DNA from: CANCDA01 sp043757205
GTDB lineage: Bacteria > Pseudomonadota > Gammaproteobacteria > Burkholderiales > Burkholderiaceae_C
NCBI GenBank assembly: GCA_043757205.1
Contig: JAYVPU010000081.1
Span: 1 to 9,112, forward strand
Direction of reading: 5' to 3'
Length of the DNA: 9,112 nucleotides
The translations under genes and the position numbers were made by a program. How positions within the stretch are numbered: position 1 is the first letter of the stretch; each line of letters opens with the position of its first letter. Below the pieces are notes generated by a model. It was not told the origin of the DNA, searched no databases, and saw only the letters and a program-made list of their open reading frames with translations. Of this stretch, positions 1-6,075 are shown piece by piece.

Positions 1-51
1 GTGGCTGGACACAGTAAGTGGGCCAATATTCAAAACCGCAGCGGGCGTTGA
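1..51 (+). pseudogene. yebC: 5' remnant of a YebC/PmpR-family gene
   Basis: Reading from base 1, the codons give V-A-G-H-S-K-W-A-N-I-Q-N-R-S-G-R and then TGA at 49-51. The first eleven residues match the highly conserved N-terminus of the YebC/PmpR family of transcriptional or translational regulators (M-A-G-H-S-K-W-A-N-I-Q/K), and the next five resemble a decayed H-R-K-G-R. Intact members are about 240 residues long, so this is only a start-of-gene stub. The first codon is GTG at the very edge of the window, so whether the ancestral start was ATG and what lay upstream cannot be seen. After the stop, similarity ends at once. An intact yebC is presumably elsewhere in the genome (inference). 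A coincidental match is unlikely given eleven consecutive conserved residues. Confidence 0.7.
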
Positions 52-65
52 TCCGTTGCCATCAT

Positions 66-104
66 CCGGTACGCCTACGCATGATGGGCGGCAGCGTGCC
101 CACG
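66..104 (+). pseudogene. 39-bp remnant of an M20 peptidase gene (direct repeat of 3298-3336)
   Basis: This segment encodes P-V-R-L-R-M-M-G-G-S-V-P-T and matches codons 451-463 of the M20 peptidase gene in this window. By hand alignment 35 of 39 bases are identical, with an unbroken 23-base match at 78-100 versus 3310-3332. Similarity stops on both sides. The two copies are direct repeats 3,232 bases apart and bracket the substrate-binding protein gene, gnd and most of the M20 gene. The fragment happens to share the reading frame of the substrate-binding protein gene at 153, with no stop between, so a naive long-ORF start would wrongly fuse it to that protein. It is probably what is left of a second M20 copy, or a duplication scar (inference). 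Confidence 0.6.
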
Positions 105-152
105 CTAAGCCATGACATACTGACGCCCCAACCTCATGAGAAAGCTCTGAAC

Positions 153-896
153 ATGACAATCCGATTCCTCTCCACCGCGTTCATGCTGCTCCAAGCCATC
201 AGCGCCCAAGCCAACGACATCACCGTCATTGCCTCTACAGGCATGAGCACCTTGTTCAAGCAAATGATTCCGGCGTTTGAGCGTTCCAGCGGGCACAAGG
301 TGGTGATCAGCTACGACACGTCTAACATCATCCTGGGGCGCATCAACGCGGGGGAGACGGGCGACATGGTGGTTCTCACCGGCCCGGTGATCGACAACCT
401 TACCCAGCAGGGCAAGCTGGTGGCTGGCAGCCGGGTAGATTTGGCCAAATCGGGCGTGGGCGTTGCGGTGCGTTCAGGCGCAGCCAAGCCTGACATCAGC
501 TCGGTCGAGGCCTTCAAGCACACCTTGCTGGCGGCTCAATCGATTGCCTACACGGCCACCGGCGCGAGCGGCATCTACTTTGCTGGCGTCACTGAAAAAT
601 TGGGCATAGGCGCCCAGATCAAGGCCAAAGCCAAAACGCCTTCGGGCGGTCATGTTGCTGAATTGGTCGCCAAGGGCGAAGCGGAACTCGCGGTGCAAAT
701 GATCAGCGAGTTGCGCGGTGTACCGGGTGCCGATTACGTTGGCCCGTTGCCGGGAGATCTGCAAATGTTCACGGTGTTCTCGGCAGGTTTGTTCCCCGGC
801 GCGAAACAAGCGGAAGCGGCGCAGGCCCTCATTCGCTTTCTCACCACGCCCGAGGCGGCGTGGGTGTACCAAAGCAACGGCATGGAGCCGGGCTGA
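153..896 (+). CDS. Exported ModA-like ABC-transporter substrate-binding protein
   Basis: The gene encodes 247 residues. Residues 1-20 form a signal peptide with a hydrophobic core and an A-Q-A cleavage site, so the mature protein begins near N21-D-I-T-V and should be periplasmic. The fold signals are those of type 2 periplasmic binding proteins of the molybdate-binding (ModA) kind. They are a first strand followed by A-S-T-G-M near the N-terminus, S-G-H-K-V, an S-Y-D-T-S-N ligand-loop region, G-E-T-G-D-M-V-V-L, and a late G-P-L-P-G-D-L-Q segment. The ligand may be molybdate or another small oxyanion or organic acid; the sequence does not decide. The frame is open upstream to base 18, but ATG 153 is chosen because the signal peptide begins exactly there. 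The Shine-Dalgarno signal is weak (purine stretch 137-143). No permease or ATPase gene follows; the next gene is gnd, so it looks like an orphan binding protein. Confidence 0.78.
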   Translation: MTIRFLSTAFMLLQAISAQANDITVIASTGMSTLFKQMIPAFERSSGHKVVISYDTSNIILGRINAGETGDMVVLTGPVIDNLTQQGKLVAGSRVDLAKSGVGVAVRSGAAKPDISSVEAFKHTLLAAQSIAYTATGASGIYFAGVTEKLGIGAQIKAKAKTPSGGHVAELVAKGEAELAVQMISELRGVPGADYVGPLPGDLQMFTVFSAGLFPGAKQAEAAQALIRFLTTPEAAWVYQSNGMEPG

Positions 897-950
897 GCCG
901 CTCGCGTGCACTCAATCGCGAATGTTGCGAACGCTTTACGCTTGATCTCT

Positions 951-956
951 AAGGAA
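951..956 (+). promoter_or_regulatory. Ribosome binding site of gnd
   Basis: AAGGAA lies 8 bases before the ATG at 965 and fixes that start. It follows a 54-base gap after the substrate-binding protein stop. That gap shows no convincing terminator. Confidence 0.65.
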
Positions 957-964
957 ATTCTTCC

Positions 965-1909
965 ATGTCTTCGTCTACCACGCCTACACCCTCAGTCACC
1001 CCCCAGTTTGGCCTGATCGGCCTGGGGAAAATGGGCGCCAATATGGTGCGACGCCTAGCCAGGCAGGGTGTTCGCGTGGCCGTATTCGACCAAGATGCTG
1101 CGGTGACAAGCGCGTTAGCTGGCGAAGTGAACGCTGTGGCTTGCACGTCTTTGGCCGACATGGTTAGCCAGCTCGCAGTGCCGCGTGTGCTGTGGATGAT
1201 GTTGCCCTCGGGCGATGTCACCCAATCCACCCTGGACCAGCTACAGGCATTGGTTGCCCGCAACGACACCTTGGTGGACGGTGCCAATAGCAACTACAAA
1301 GATTCGGTTCGCCGCGCTGTACAGGCCGAAGCCTTGGGCTTCAACTACATGGACGCAGGCGTCTCCGGCGGCGTGCATGGCTTGGCCAATGGCTTCTGCC
1401 TGATGGTGGGTGGCAGCCCTGCGGCGTTGCAAGCGGTACAGCCTTACTTGGAAATCTTGGCCCCGGCCGCCAACACCGGCTGGCTGCATGCTGGCCCATC
1501 GGGGGCCGGGCACTTCACCAAAATGATCCACAACGGCATTGAGTACGGCATGATGGCTGCCCTGGCCGAAGGGCTGTCGCTCCTCAAGGCGAAAAAAGAT
1601 TTCGACATTGACCTGGCCGACGTGACCGAGTTGTGGCGCCACGGCTCGGTGGTGCGTTCATGGCTGTTGGATTTGACCGCGCAAACCCTGCAAGCCGACC
1701 AGTCGCTAGACCACATCAAAGCCCACGTCCCCGATTCAGGCGAAGGCCGCTGGACGGCCAACGAGAGCATCGAGCTAGGCGTGCCCACGCCCGTGATGAC
1801 GCTGGCGTTGATGTCACGCTTTGCGAGCCAGGGGTCAGGCGATTACGCGAGCAAATTGCTGGCCAAAATGCGACAAGGCTTTGGCGGGCATGCGGTGGGA
1901 ACGGTCTAA
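965..1909 (+). CDS. gnd: 6-phosphogluconate dehydrogenase, decarboxylating, short NAD+-type
   Basis: The 314-residue cytoplasmic enzyme oxidatively decarboxylates 6-phosphogluconate to ribulose 5-phosphate in the oxidative pentose phosphate pathway. The N-terminal Rossmann domain has G19-L-G21-K-M-G24. The substrate loop is D105-G-A-N-S-N-Y111, and S134-G-G136 is the family signature. The catalytic segment is G182-H-F-T-K186-M-I-H189-N190-G-I-E193-Y194, where K186 and E193 are the expected acid/base residues. At about 314 residues it belongs to the short class (YqeC/GndB-like), not the 470-residue class. The end of the second strand reads V-F-D42-Q-D. An acidic residue here usually means NAD+ preference, whereas NADP+ enzymes have N-R-T. 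It follows the substrate-binding gene by 68 bases and precedes the M20 gene by 38, so co-transcription is possible but no functional link is obvious. Confidence 0.93.
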   Translation: MSSSTTPTPSVTPQFGLIGLGKMGANMVRRLARQGVRVAVFDQDAAVTSALAGEVNAVACTSLADMVSQLAVPRVLWMMLPSGDVTQSTLDQLQALVARNDTLVDGANSNYKDSVRRAVQAEALGFNYMDAGVSGGVHGLANGFCLMVGGSPAALQAVQPYLEILAPAANTGWLHAGPSGAGHFTKMIHNGIEYGMMAALAEGLSLLKAKKDFDIDLADVTELWRHGSVVRSWLLDLTAQTLQADQSLDHIKAHVPDSGEGRWTANESIELGVPTPVMTLALMSRFASQGSGDYASKLLAKMRQGFGGHAVGTV

Positions 1910-1923
1910 TACGATGGACTGTT

Positions 1924-1941
1924 CGATCTAAAAGATCGGAG
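1924..1941 (+). promoter_or_regulatory. Small hairpin overlapping the ribosome binding site of the M20 gene
   Basis: CGATCT (1924-1929) and AGATCG (1933-1938) form a perfect 6-bp stem with a 3-base A loop. The last stem base is the first base of the Shine-Dalgarno GGAG (1938-1941), which lies 6 bases before ATG 1948. The hairpin could slightly mask initiation, or it may be incidental. There is no U-tract, so it is not a terminator. Confidence 0.35.
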
Positions 1942-1947
1942 ATAAAA

Positions 1948-3495
1948 ATGCATCGTTCCCGCAACGCAATTTTTTCTGCTGCATGCGTTCTCACCACGCT
2001 GTTCATTGGCAGAGTCTCGGCGCAGACTGATCCCTTTGCCCCCGCAGTGACAGCGCGTTTGGCGCAAGCCACGATGCGCGAGTATTTGGAGTTGCTGTCG
2101 ATCCCGAACGATGCCATCGTGCCGACTGACATTCAAAAGAACACCGATTGGCTTGAACGTGCATTTCAACAATGCGGCTTCATCACCCGTCAGTTGGCCA
2201 ATAACGGCAAACCCATGCTGTACGCCGAGTGGCCGAAGAAGATTGCCGGGGCGAAGACGGTGCTGTACTACATGCACCTGGATGGCCAGCCGGTGGTGCC
2301 TGCCGAGTGGTCGCAGCCCAACCCGTGGCAGCCTGTAGTCAAGCAGCGAGATGCGGCGGGCAAGTGGCACATCACGGCCACAGAGAAACTATTTGCGCAG
2401 CCGCTCGACCCTGATCTTCGCGTGTTTGCACGCGCCGCCTCGGACGATAAGGGGCCGATCATGATGTTCCTCGCCGCCTTCGACGGGCTCAAGGCTGCTG
2501 GACTTGAGCCGGCCATCAACGTCAAGGTGCTGTTGGACAGTGAAGAAGAAAAAGGCTCACCCTCCATACCCGCCGTGGTACAGGCTAACAAAGCCTTACT
2601 CCAAACCGACGCCATCGTGATCCACGACGGTCCACGCCACGCGAGCGAGCGCCCGACGCTGATCTTCGGCAACCGGGGTGCAGCGCGTGTCACGCTCACG
2701 GTGTTTGGCCCGCGCACACCGCTGCACAGCGGCCACTACGGCAACTATGTGCCCAACCCGGCGATGCGTCTGGCCGCGCTGCTGGCCTCCATGAAGGACG
2801 ACGATGGCCGCGTTACCGTGGCCGGTTATTACGAGCGCATCCAGCTCTCTGAAGCCGAGAAAAACATCCTCGCGGCAACCGGTGACGATGAGGCCGCCAT
2901 TCGCAAGCGGGTCGGCATAGCGCGTGCCGAGCGCGTCGGAGCCACCTTGCAGGAATCTATCCAGTACCCCTCGCTCAATGTGCGCGGCATGGCTGCGGCT
3001 TCTATTGGCGATAAGGCGTCCAACATCGTGCCGGACAAGGCCATTGCTGAGTTCGATCTGCGCACCACGCCTGAAGCGCCGCCCGATTATTTGTTCGGCC
3101 TGATTGAGGCGCACGTCAAAAAGCAGGGCTACACTCTCATCAAGGGCGCGCCCACCGATGTCGAACGTGCAACGCACGACAAGCTCGCCACGCTCACCAT
3201 GGCCTCAGGCGGGCGCGCCATGCGCACGCCACTGGATGCGCCGCTGGGGCAGTGGGCCTATGGCGTGCTCAAACGCGATGCGCCAGCGGATGTAGAGCCG
3301 GTGCGCATCCGCATGATGGGCGGCAGCGTGCCGACGGATCGACTGGTGGAGGTGCTCGAAGCGCCCTTTGTGATCCTGCCGCTGGTTAACGGTGACAACA
3401 ACCAGCATACTTTCGATGAAAACATGCGCATCGGCCACTACGTGGACGGCATTCGCACGATTCTGGGTTTGCTGCGCGCGCCGCTGGGGCCGTAG
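1948..3495 (+). CDS. Exported M20-family (carnosinase-like) metallopeptidase
   Basis: The 515-residue dinuclear zinc peptidase has a signal peptide (residues 1-25, ending V-S-A before Q-T-D-P), so it probably acts in the periplasm. All expected metal and catalytic residues are visible. H110-L-D112 is the first metal ligand plus its partner Asp. D166 in A-S-D-D-K-G is the bridging ligand. E200-E201 are the general base and a metal ligand. D227 is in I-H-D-G, and H487 is in N-N-Q-H-T-F-D. The lid domain has P-L-H260-S-G-H-Y-G, the conserved His that reaches into the partner subunit in dimeric members. The D-D-K-G-P and L-H-S-G-x-Y-G patterns resemble the carnosinase/Cys-Gly dipeptidase branch, so short peptides are likely substrates (inference). 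ATG 1948 is preferred over the longer open frame beginning at 1633, because it has GGAG at 1938-1941 and starts the signal peptide. Codons 451-463 recur as the remnant at 66-104. Confidence 0.9.
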   Translation: MHRSRNAIFSAACVLTTLFIGRVSAQTDPFAPAVTARLAQATMREYLELLSIPNDAIVPTDIQKNTDWLERAFQQCGFITRQLANNGKPMLYAEWPKKIAGAKTVLYYMHLDGQPVVPAEWSQPNPWQPVVKQRDAAGKWHITATEKLFAQPLDPDLRVFARAASDDKGPIMMFLAAFDGLKAAGLEPAINVKVLLDSEEEKGSPSIPAVVQANKALLQTDAIVIHDGPRHASERPTLIFGNRGAARVTLTVFGPRTPLHSGHYGNYVPNPAMRLAALLASMKDDDGRVTVAGYYERIQLSEAEKNILAATGDDEAAIRKRVGIARAERVGATLQESIQYPSLNVRGMAAASIGDKASNIVPDKAIAEFDLRTTPEAPPDYLFGLIEAHVKKQGYTLIKGAPTDVERATHDKLATLTMASGGRAMRTPLDAPLGQWAYGVLKRDAPADVEPVRIRMMGGSVPTDRLVEVLEAPFVILPLVNGDNNQHTFDENMRIGHYVDGIRTILGLLRAPLGP

Positions 3496-3531
3496 CGCAA
3501 GGTAGTGCAGGCTGAGGTTTGGAATCGGCCC

Positions 3532-3540
3532 TGTGATAAT
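3532..3540 (+). promoter_or_regulatory. Candidate extended -10 promoter for uppP
   Basis: TG-T-GATAAT (3532-3540) matches an extended -10 element, with 5 of 6 bases of TATAAT plus the upstream TG. No good -35 element is seen at the usual 17-base spacing, which extended -10 promoters tolerate. Transcription would begin near 3547, giving a leader of under 20 bases that still contains the AGGAG ribosome binding site (3554-3558). Confidence 0.38.
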
Positions 3541-3563
3541 CACCGCTCTCAACAGGAGCACAC

Positions 3564-4418
3564 GTGGACATTGCATTGCTGATCAAAGCCGCCCTCATGG
3601 GCGTGGTCGAGGGGTTAACCGAGTTTTTGCCGATCTCTAGTACGGGTCACTTGATTTTGGCCGGGGCTTTGCTGGGCTTTGATGACGAGAAGGCCAAAGT
3701 GTTTGACATCGCCATCCAGACCGGGGCCATCTTTGCCGTCATCCTGGTGTACTGGCAAAAAATCCGTGACACGGTGCTGGCCCTGCCCACACAAAAACAG
3801 GCGCAGCAGTTTGCGTTGAACGTGCTGATTGCTTTCATTCCTGCCGTGGTGTTGGGACTGTTGTTTGGCAAGGCCATCAAGGCGAATCTCTTCACCCCCG
3901 TGGTGGTCGCCAGCACCTTCATCATTGGGGGCTTCATCATCTTATGGGCTGAGAAGCGCGAGGCTGCACGGGCGCGCGCCTCGGTGTCAGCGCAAGGCGA
4001 GGCCAGTGTCAATTCCGTCGATGACATGACATGGAAAGACGCGCTAAAAGTGGGTCTGGTGCAGTGCCTGGCCATGATCCCCGGCACCAGCCGCAGCGGG
4101 GCCACCATCATCGGCGGCATGCTCTTGGGTCTGTCGCGCAAGGCGGCGACGGATTTCTCGTTCTTTCTGGCCATTCCCACCTTGATCGGGGCCGGGGCCT
4201 ACAGCTTGTACAAAGATCGCGCGCTGCTCTCGATGGGCGATCTGCCGATGTTTGGCGTGGGGCTGATTTTTTCTTTCATCAGTGCCTGGATTTGTGTGCG
4301 TTGGCTGCTGCGTTTTATTGCCACGCACAGCTTTGTTGGCTTTGCTTGGTACCGCATTGGCTTTGGCGTGGTGGTGTTGGCCACGGCTTGGAGCGGGGCT
4401 GTTCAGTGGCATGGATGA
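3564..4418 (+). CDS. uppP: Undecaprenyl-diphosphatase (UppP/BacA)
   Basis: The 284-residue inner-membrane enzyme dephosphorylates undecaprenyl pyrophosphate to the monophosphate. This recycles the lipid carrier for peptidoglycan and other envelope polymers; overexpression is known to give bacitracin resistance. The first family motif is E16-G-L-T-E20-F-L-P-I-S-S26-T-G-H29, and the second is P173-G-T-S-R177-S-G. E16, E20, S26, H29 and R177 correspond to residues known to be essential in E. coli UppP. Several hydrophobic helices run through the protein, and its length is close to the usual 265-285. The start is GTG 3564, supported by AGGAG at 3554-3558 (5-base spacing) and by the standard N-terminus. 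It has its own candidate promoter and is followed 21 bases later by a broken hydrolase gene. Confidence 0.97.
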   Translation: MDIALLIKAALMGVVEGLTEFLPISSTGHLILAGALLGFDDEKAKVFDIAIQTGAIFAVILVYWQKIRDTVLALPTQKQAQQFALNVLIAFIPAVVLGLLFGKAIKANLFTPVVVASTFIIGGFIILWAEKREAARARASVSAQGEASVNSVDDMTWKDALKVGLVQCLAMIPGTSRSGATIIGGMLLGLSRKAATDFSFFLAIPTLIGAGAYSLYKDRALLSMGDLPMFGVGLIFSFISAWICVRWLLRFIATHSFVGFAWYRIGFGVVVLATAWSGAVQWHG

Positions 4419-4439
4419 TCGGTATTCCAGGGCGTCGCC

Positions 4440-5232
4440 GTGAAAAATAGACGTCGTTGGGTGGCTGTTCTGCTGATGCTTGTTAGCGTGGCGGCAAGCC
4501 CGATGGCTTCAGCGGCGATTGGGGAAATTGGCGTCGTTCTGCTCCATGGAAAAGGCGGTACACCGAGCGGATATCTCAGCGCATTGGCTTTGGCTCTTCA
4601 GGATAGGGGTCACCTCGTTTCTACGCCTGAGATGCCTTGGTCCAAGGGGCGAATTTACGACGCCTCGTTGGATGAAGCAATGGTTGAGATTGACCAAGAG
4701 GTTAAGGTGCTGCGGCAAAAAGGCGCCAAGATTGTGGTCGTTGGTGGTCAAAGTTTGGGCGCGAACGTTGCCCTTGGGTATGCCGCATCCAGAGTGCGGG
4801 TGGATGGACTCATCGTGCTTGCTCCAGGTCACAATCCTGGAGCAGTCAGCTTTTGCAAGGCGGTTGGGGCCGGATTTGTCCAAAGCTCGCACCTTGATTG
4901 CGGCGGGAAGAGGTCATGAGAAAACAAGCTTCTTCGACCTCAATCAGGGGAAGTTGTTTCAGGTAACAGCGACCCCAGATGTGTACGCAAGCTGGTTCAA
5001 CCCGGATGGGTTTGCTGTGATGCCACGATCTGCCGCAGCCATCAAGTCGCCCAGCCCTTTGCTGTTCATTGTTGGCAGCGGTGATGGGTCAGCGCCGACC
5101 CGGGATTACATCTTTGACAAAGCGCCTTCGCACCCGAAGAGCAAATTTGTGATGGTGACCTCAGATCACTTCAACGTGCCGACGGCTGCCATCGATGAGG
5201 TAGCCGCTTGGTTGCTGACGCTCGGGCCGTGA
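4440..5232 (+). pseudogene. Exported alpha/beta hydrolase, broken by a one-base frameshift
   Basis: The gene begins at GTG 4440, with AGGG at 4429-4432 as ribosome binding site. It encodes a basic n-region (K-N-R-R-R), a signal peptide to about A-S-A-A26, a V-L-L-H36-G-K-G oxyanion-region motif, and the nucleophile elbow G103-Q-S105-L-G107. After about codon 138 the frame runs out to a TGA at 4917-4919 with unrelated residues. The family-like continuation is in the +1 frame: A-R-R-L-G-P-D-L-S-K, then the catalytic Asp in G-S-G-D (codon 5083) and His in S-D-H-F (codon 5167), ending at 5232. Removing one T from the TTTT run at 4851-4854 joins both halves as G-A-V-S-F-A-R-R-L-G and gives 263 residues. 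As read, the product lacks two of the three triad residues. It could be a true pseudogene or a sequencing error. The substrate is unknown. Confidence 0.8.
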
Positions 5233-5251
5233 AGTGATGCTTTGACTCCGG

Positions 5252-5269
5252 GCTCAGCCTAGGCTGAGC
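5252..5269. terminator. 18-bp perfect palindrome at the convergent gene junction
   Basis: The 18 bases are a perfect palindrome with arms GCTCAGCCT and AGGCTGAGC. As RNA it folds into a 7-bp stem with a CTAG loop from either strand. It begins 20 bases after the stop of the plus-strand hydrolase and includes the TGA (5254-5256) and last four codons of the minus-strand hydrolase. The location suits a bidirectional terminator or a 3'-end stabiliser. Neither side has a U-tract, so classical intrinsic termination is uncertain and a protein-binding site is an alternative. Confidence 0.42.
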
Positions 5270-6069
5270 AAGTTCATCAGCGCGGCCTCGATGGTCGCTG
5301 CCGTGACGGCGGGCCGCTCCATCGGGAACAGGTGAGAGCCGTCCAGCATCATCACGCGGCCTTTGGTGACTTTTTGGGTCATCGCCATGCCCACCTGTTT
5401 GATCTCCACAGAGTGTGTGCCGCCAATGAAGGCCGCCGGGCATTTGAGCGGGTGGCGGCGCAGCAAGCGCTCCAGGTTGTCGGGCAGGCTATTGTAGATG
5501 GCGGTCTCTACAGCGCGGTCAAAGCTCAGCATGCGCTTGCCGTCTTCATCCACCATGCCGTGCTCGACATAGTCGTGCAGCACTTGCGCGTCCCAGTGTG
5601 CAAAGGCCTTCTTATGGCGAAAGTGATCAAACGCGGCTTGCGTGTTGGGCCAGCTATTGCGTCGCTTGTGACTGACCGCGCCGGGTGAGACCGTGCCAAT
5701 GAGTTGGGTGGTTTTGGCCATGCCCAGCCCGGTGGCGCGCCAGCCACCCACCAGGGGCGAATCCAACATCAACACACCACGGCACAGTTCAGGGTGCAGG
5801 GCCGCAGTCATGACACTGAGAAAACCGCCCAGCGAATGGCCCACCAGCAAGACCGGCGCGCCGTCGGCCTGAACTTGCAGTGCGGAAAAAGCAGCCAGTT
5901 GCTCAACCAGGTGCGGCCAGTTGTTGGTGACGGGGTAGCGTAGGTCATGGCCCAGTTTCTCAATCGCCTTGACCCTGAAGCCACGCTCACGCAAATGCGC
6001 AAACAGCACCCGGTAGGTGCTGGCGGGGAAACTGTTGCCGTGGGAGAAGACGAGGGTAGGGCGGTGCAT
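5254..6069 (-). CDS. Alpha/beta hydrolase, downstream partner of dnaG
   Basis: The 271-residue protein has an alpha/beta-hydrolase fold and no signal peptide, so it is probably cytoplasmic. The N-terminal strand leads to S9-H10-G11-N-S, the usual oxyanion-hole region. The nucleophile elbow is G77-H-S79-L-G81-G. The catalytic His is H246 in D-G-S-H-L-F-P-M. The acid is less clear, with E222 in T-H-S-V-E the likeliest candidate by position. The middle (about 103-200) forms a helical cap. It resembles esterase/lipase-like hydrolases, but the substrate is not indicated. ATG 6069 lies only 6 bases after the dnaG stop (6076-6078) and its Shine-Dalgarno signal is poor, so it is probably translated by coupling to dnaG. 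Its stop lies inside the palindrome at 5252-5269, facing a convergent gene. Confidence 0.85.
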   Translation of the reverse strand: MHRPTLVFSHGNSFPASTYRVLFAHLRERGFRVKAIEKLGHDLRYPVTNNWPHLVEQLAAFSALQVQADGAPVLLVGHSLGGFLSVMTAALHPELCRGVLMLDSPLVGGWRATGLGMAKTTQLIGTVSPGAVSHKRRNSWPNTQAAFDHFRHKKAFAHWDAQVLHDYVEHGMVDEDGKRMLSFDRAVETAIYNSLPDNLERLLRRHPLKCPAAFIGGTHSVEIKQVGMAMTQKVTKGRVMMLDGSHLFPMERPAVTAATIEAALMNLLSLG

Positions 6070-6075
6070 GAAGAT

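Noticed and set aside
18..152. Upstream extension of the substrate-binding protein frame to base 18
   Set aside because: The extension runs through the yebC stub out of frame and through the M20 remnant, has no ribosome binding site of note, and would place 45 residues in front of a well-formed signal peptide.
925..953. TTGCGA...TCTAAG as a promoter for gnd
   Set aside because: The -10 match is poor and overlaps the ribosome binding site, leaving almost no leader before the ATG.
1633..1947. Upstream extension of the M20 peptidase frame to 1633
   Set aside because: It overlaps gnd in another frame and encodes an Arg/Pro-rich shadow sequence. ATG 1948 has GGAG and begins the signal peptide.
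2596..3177. 193-codon antisense open frame inside the M20 gene
   Set aside because: It has no family motif and no ribosome binding site, and arises from the codon bias of the well-supported plus-strand gene.
4845..4860. Programmed ribosomal frameshift site in the hydrolase
   Set aside because: There is only a four-T run, with no classical slippery heptamer, upstream Shine-Dalgarno stimulator or evident pseudoknot. A mutation or read error is simpler.
4480..5232. A separate 250-codon gene beginning at 4480
   Set aside because: Its first 120 or so codons are an out-of-frame reading of the hydrolase N-terminus. Only its distal part is family-like, so it is the second half of a frameshifted gene.
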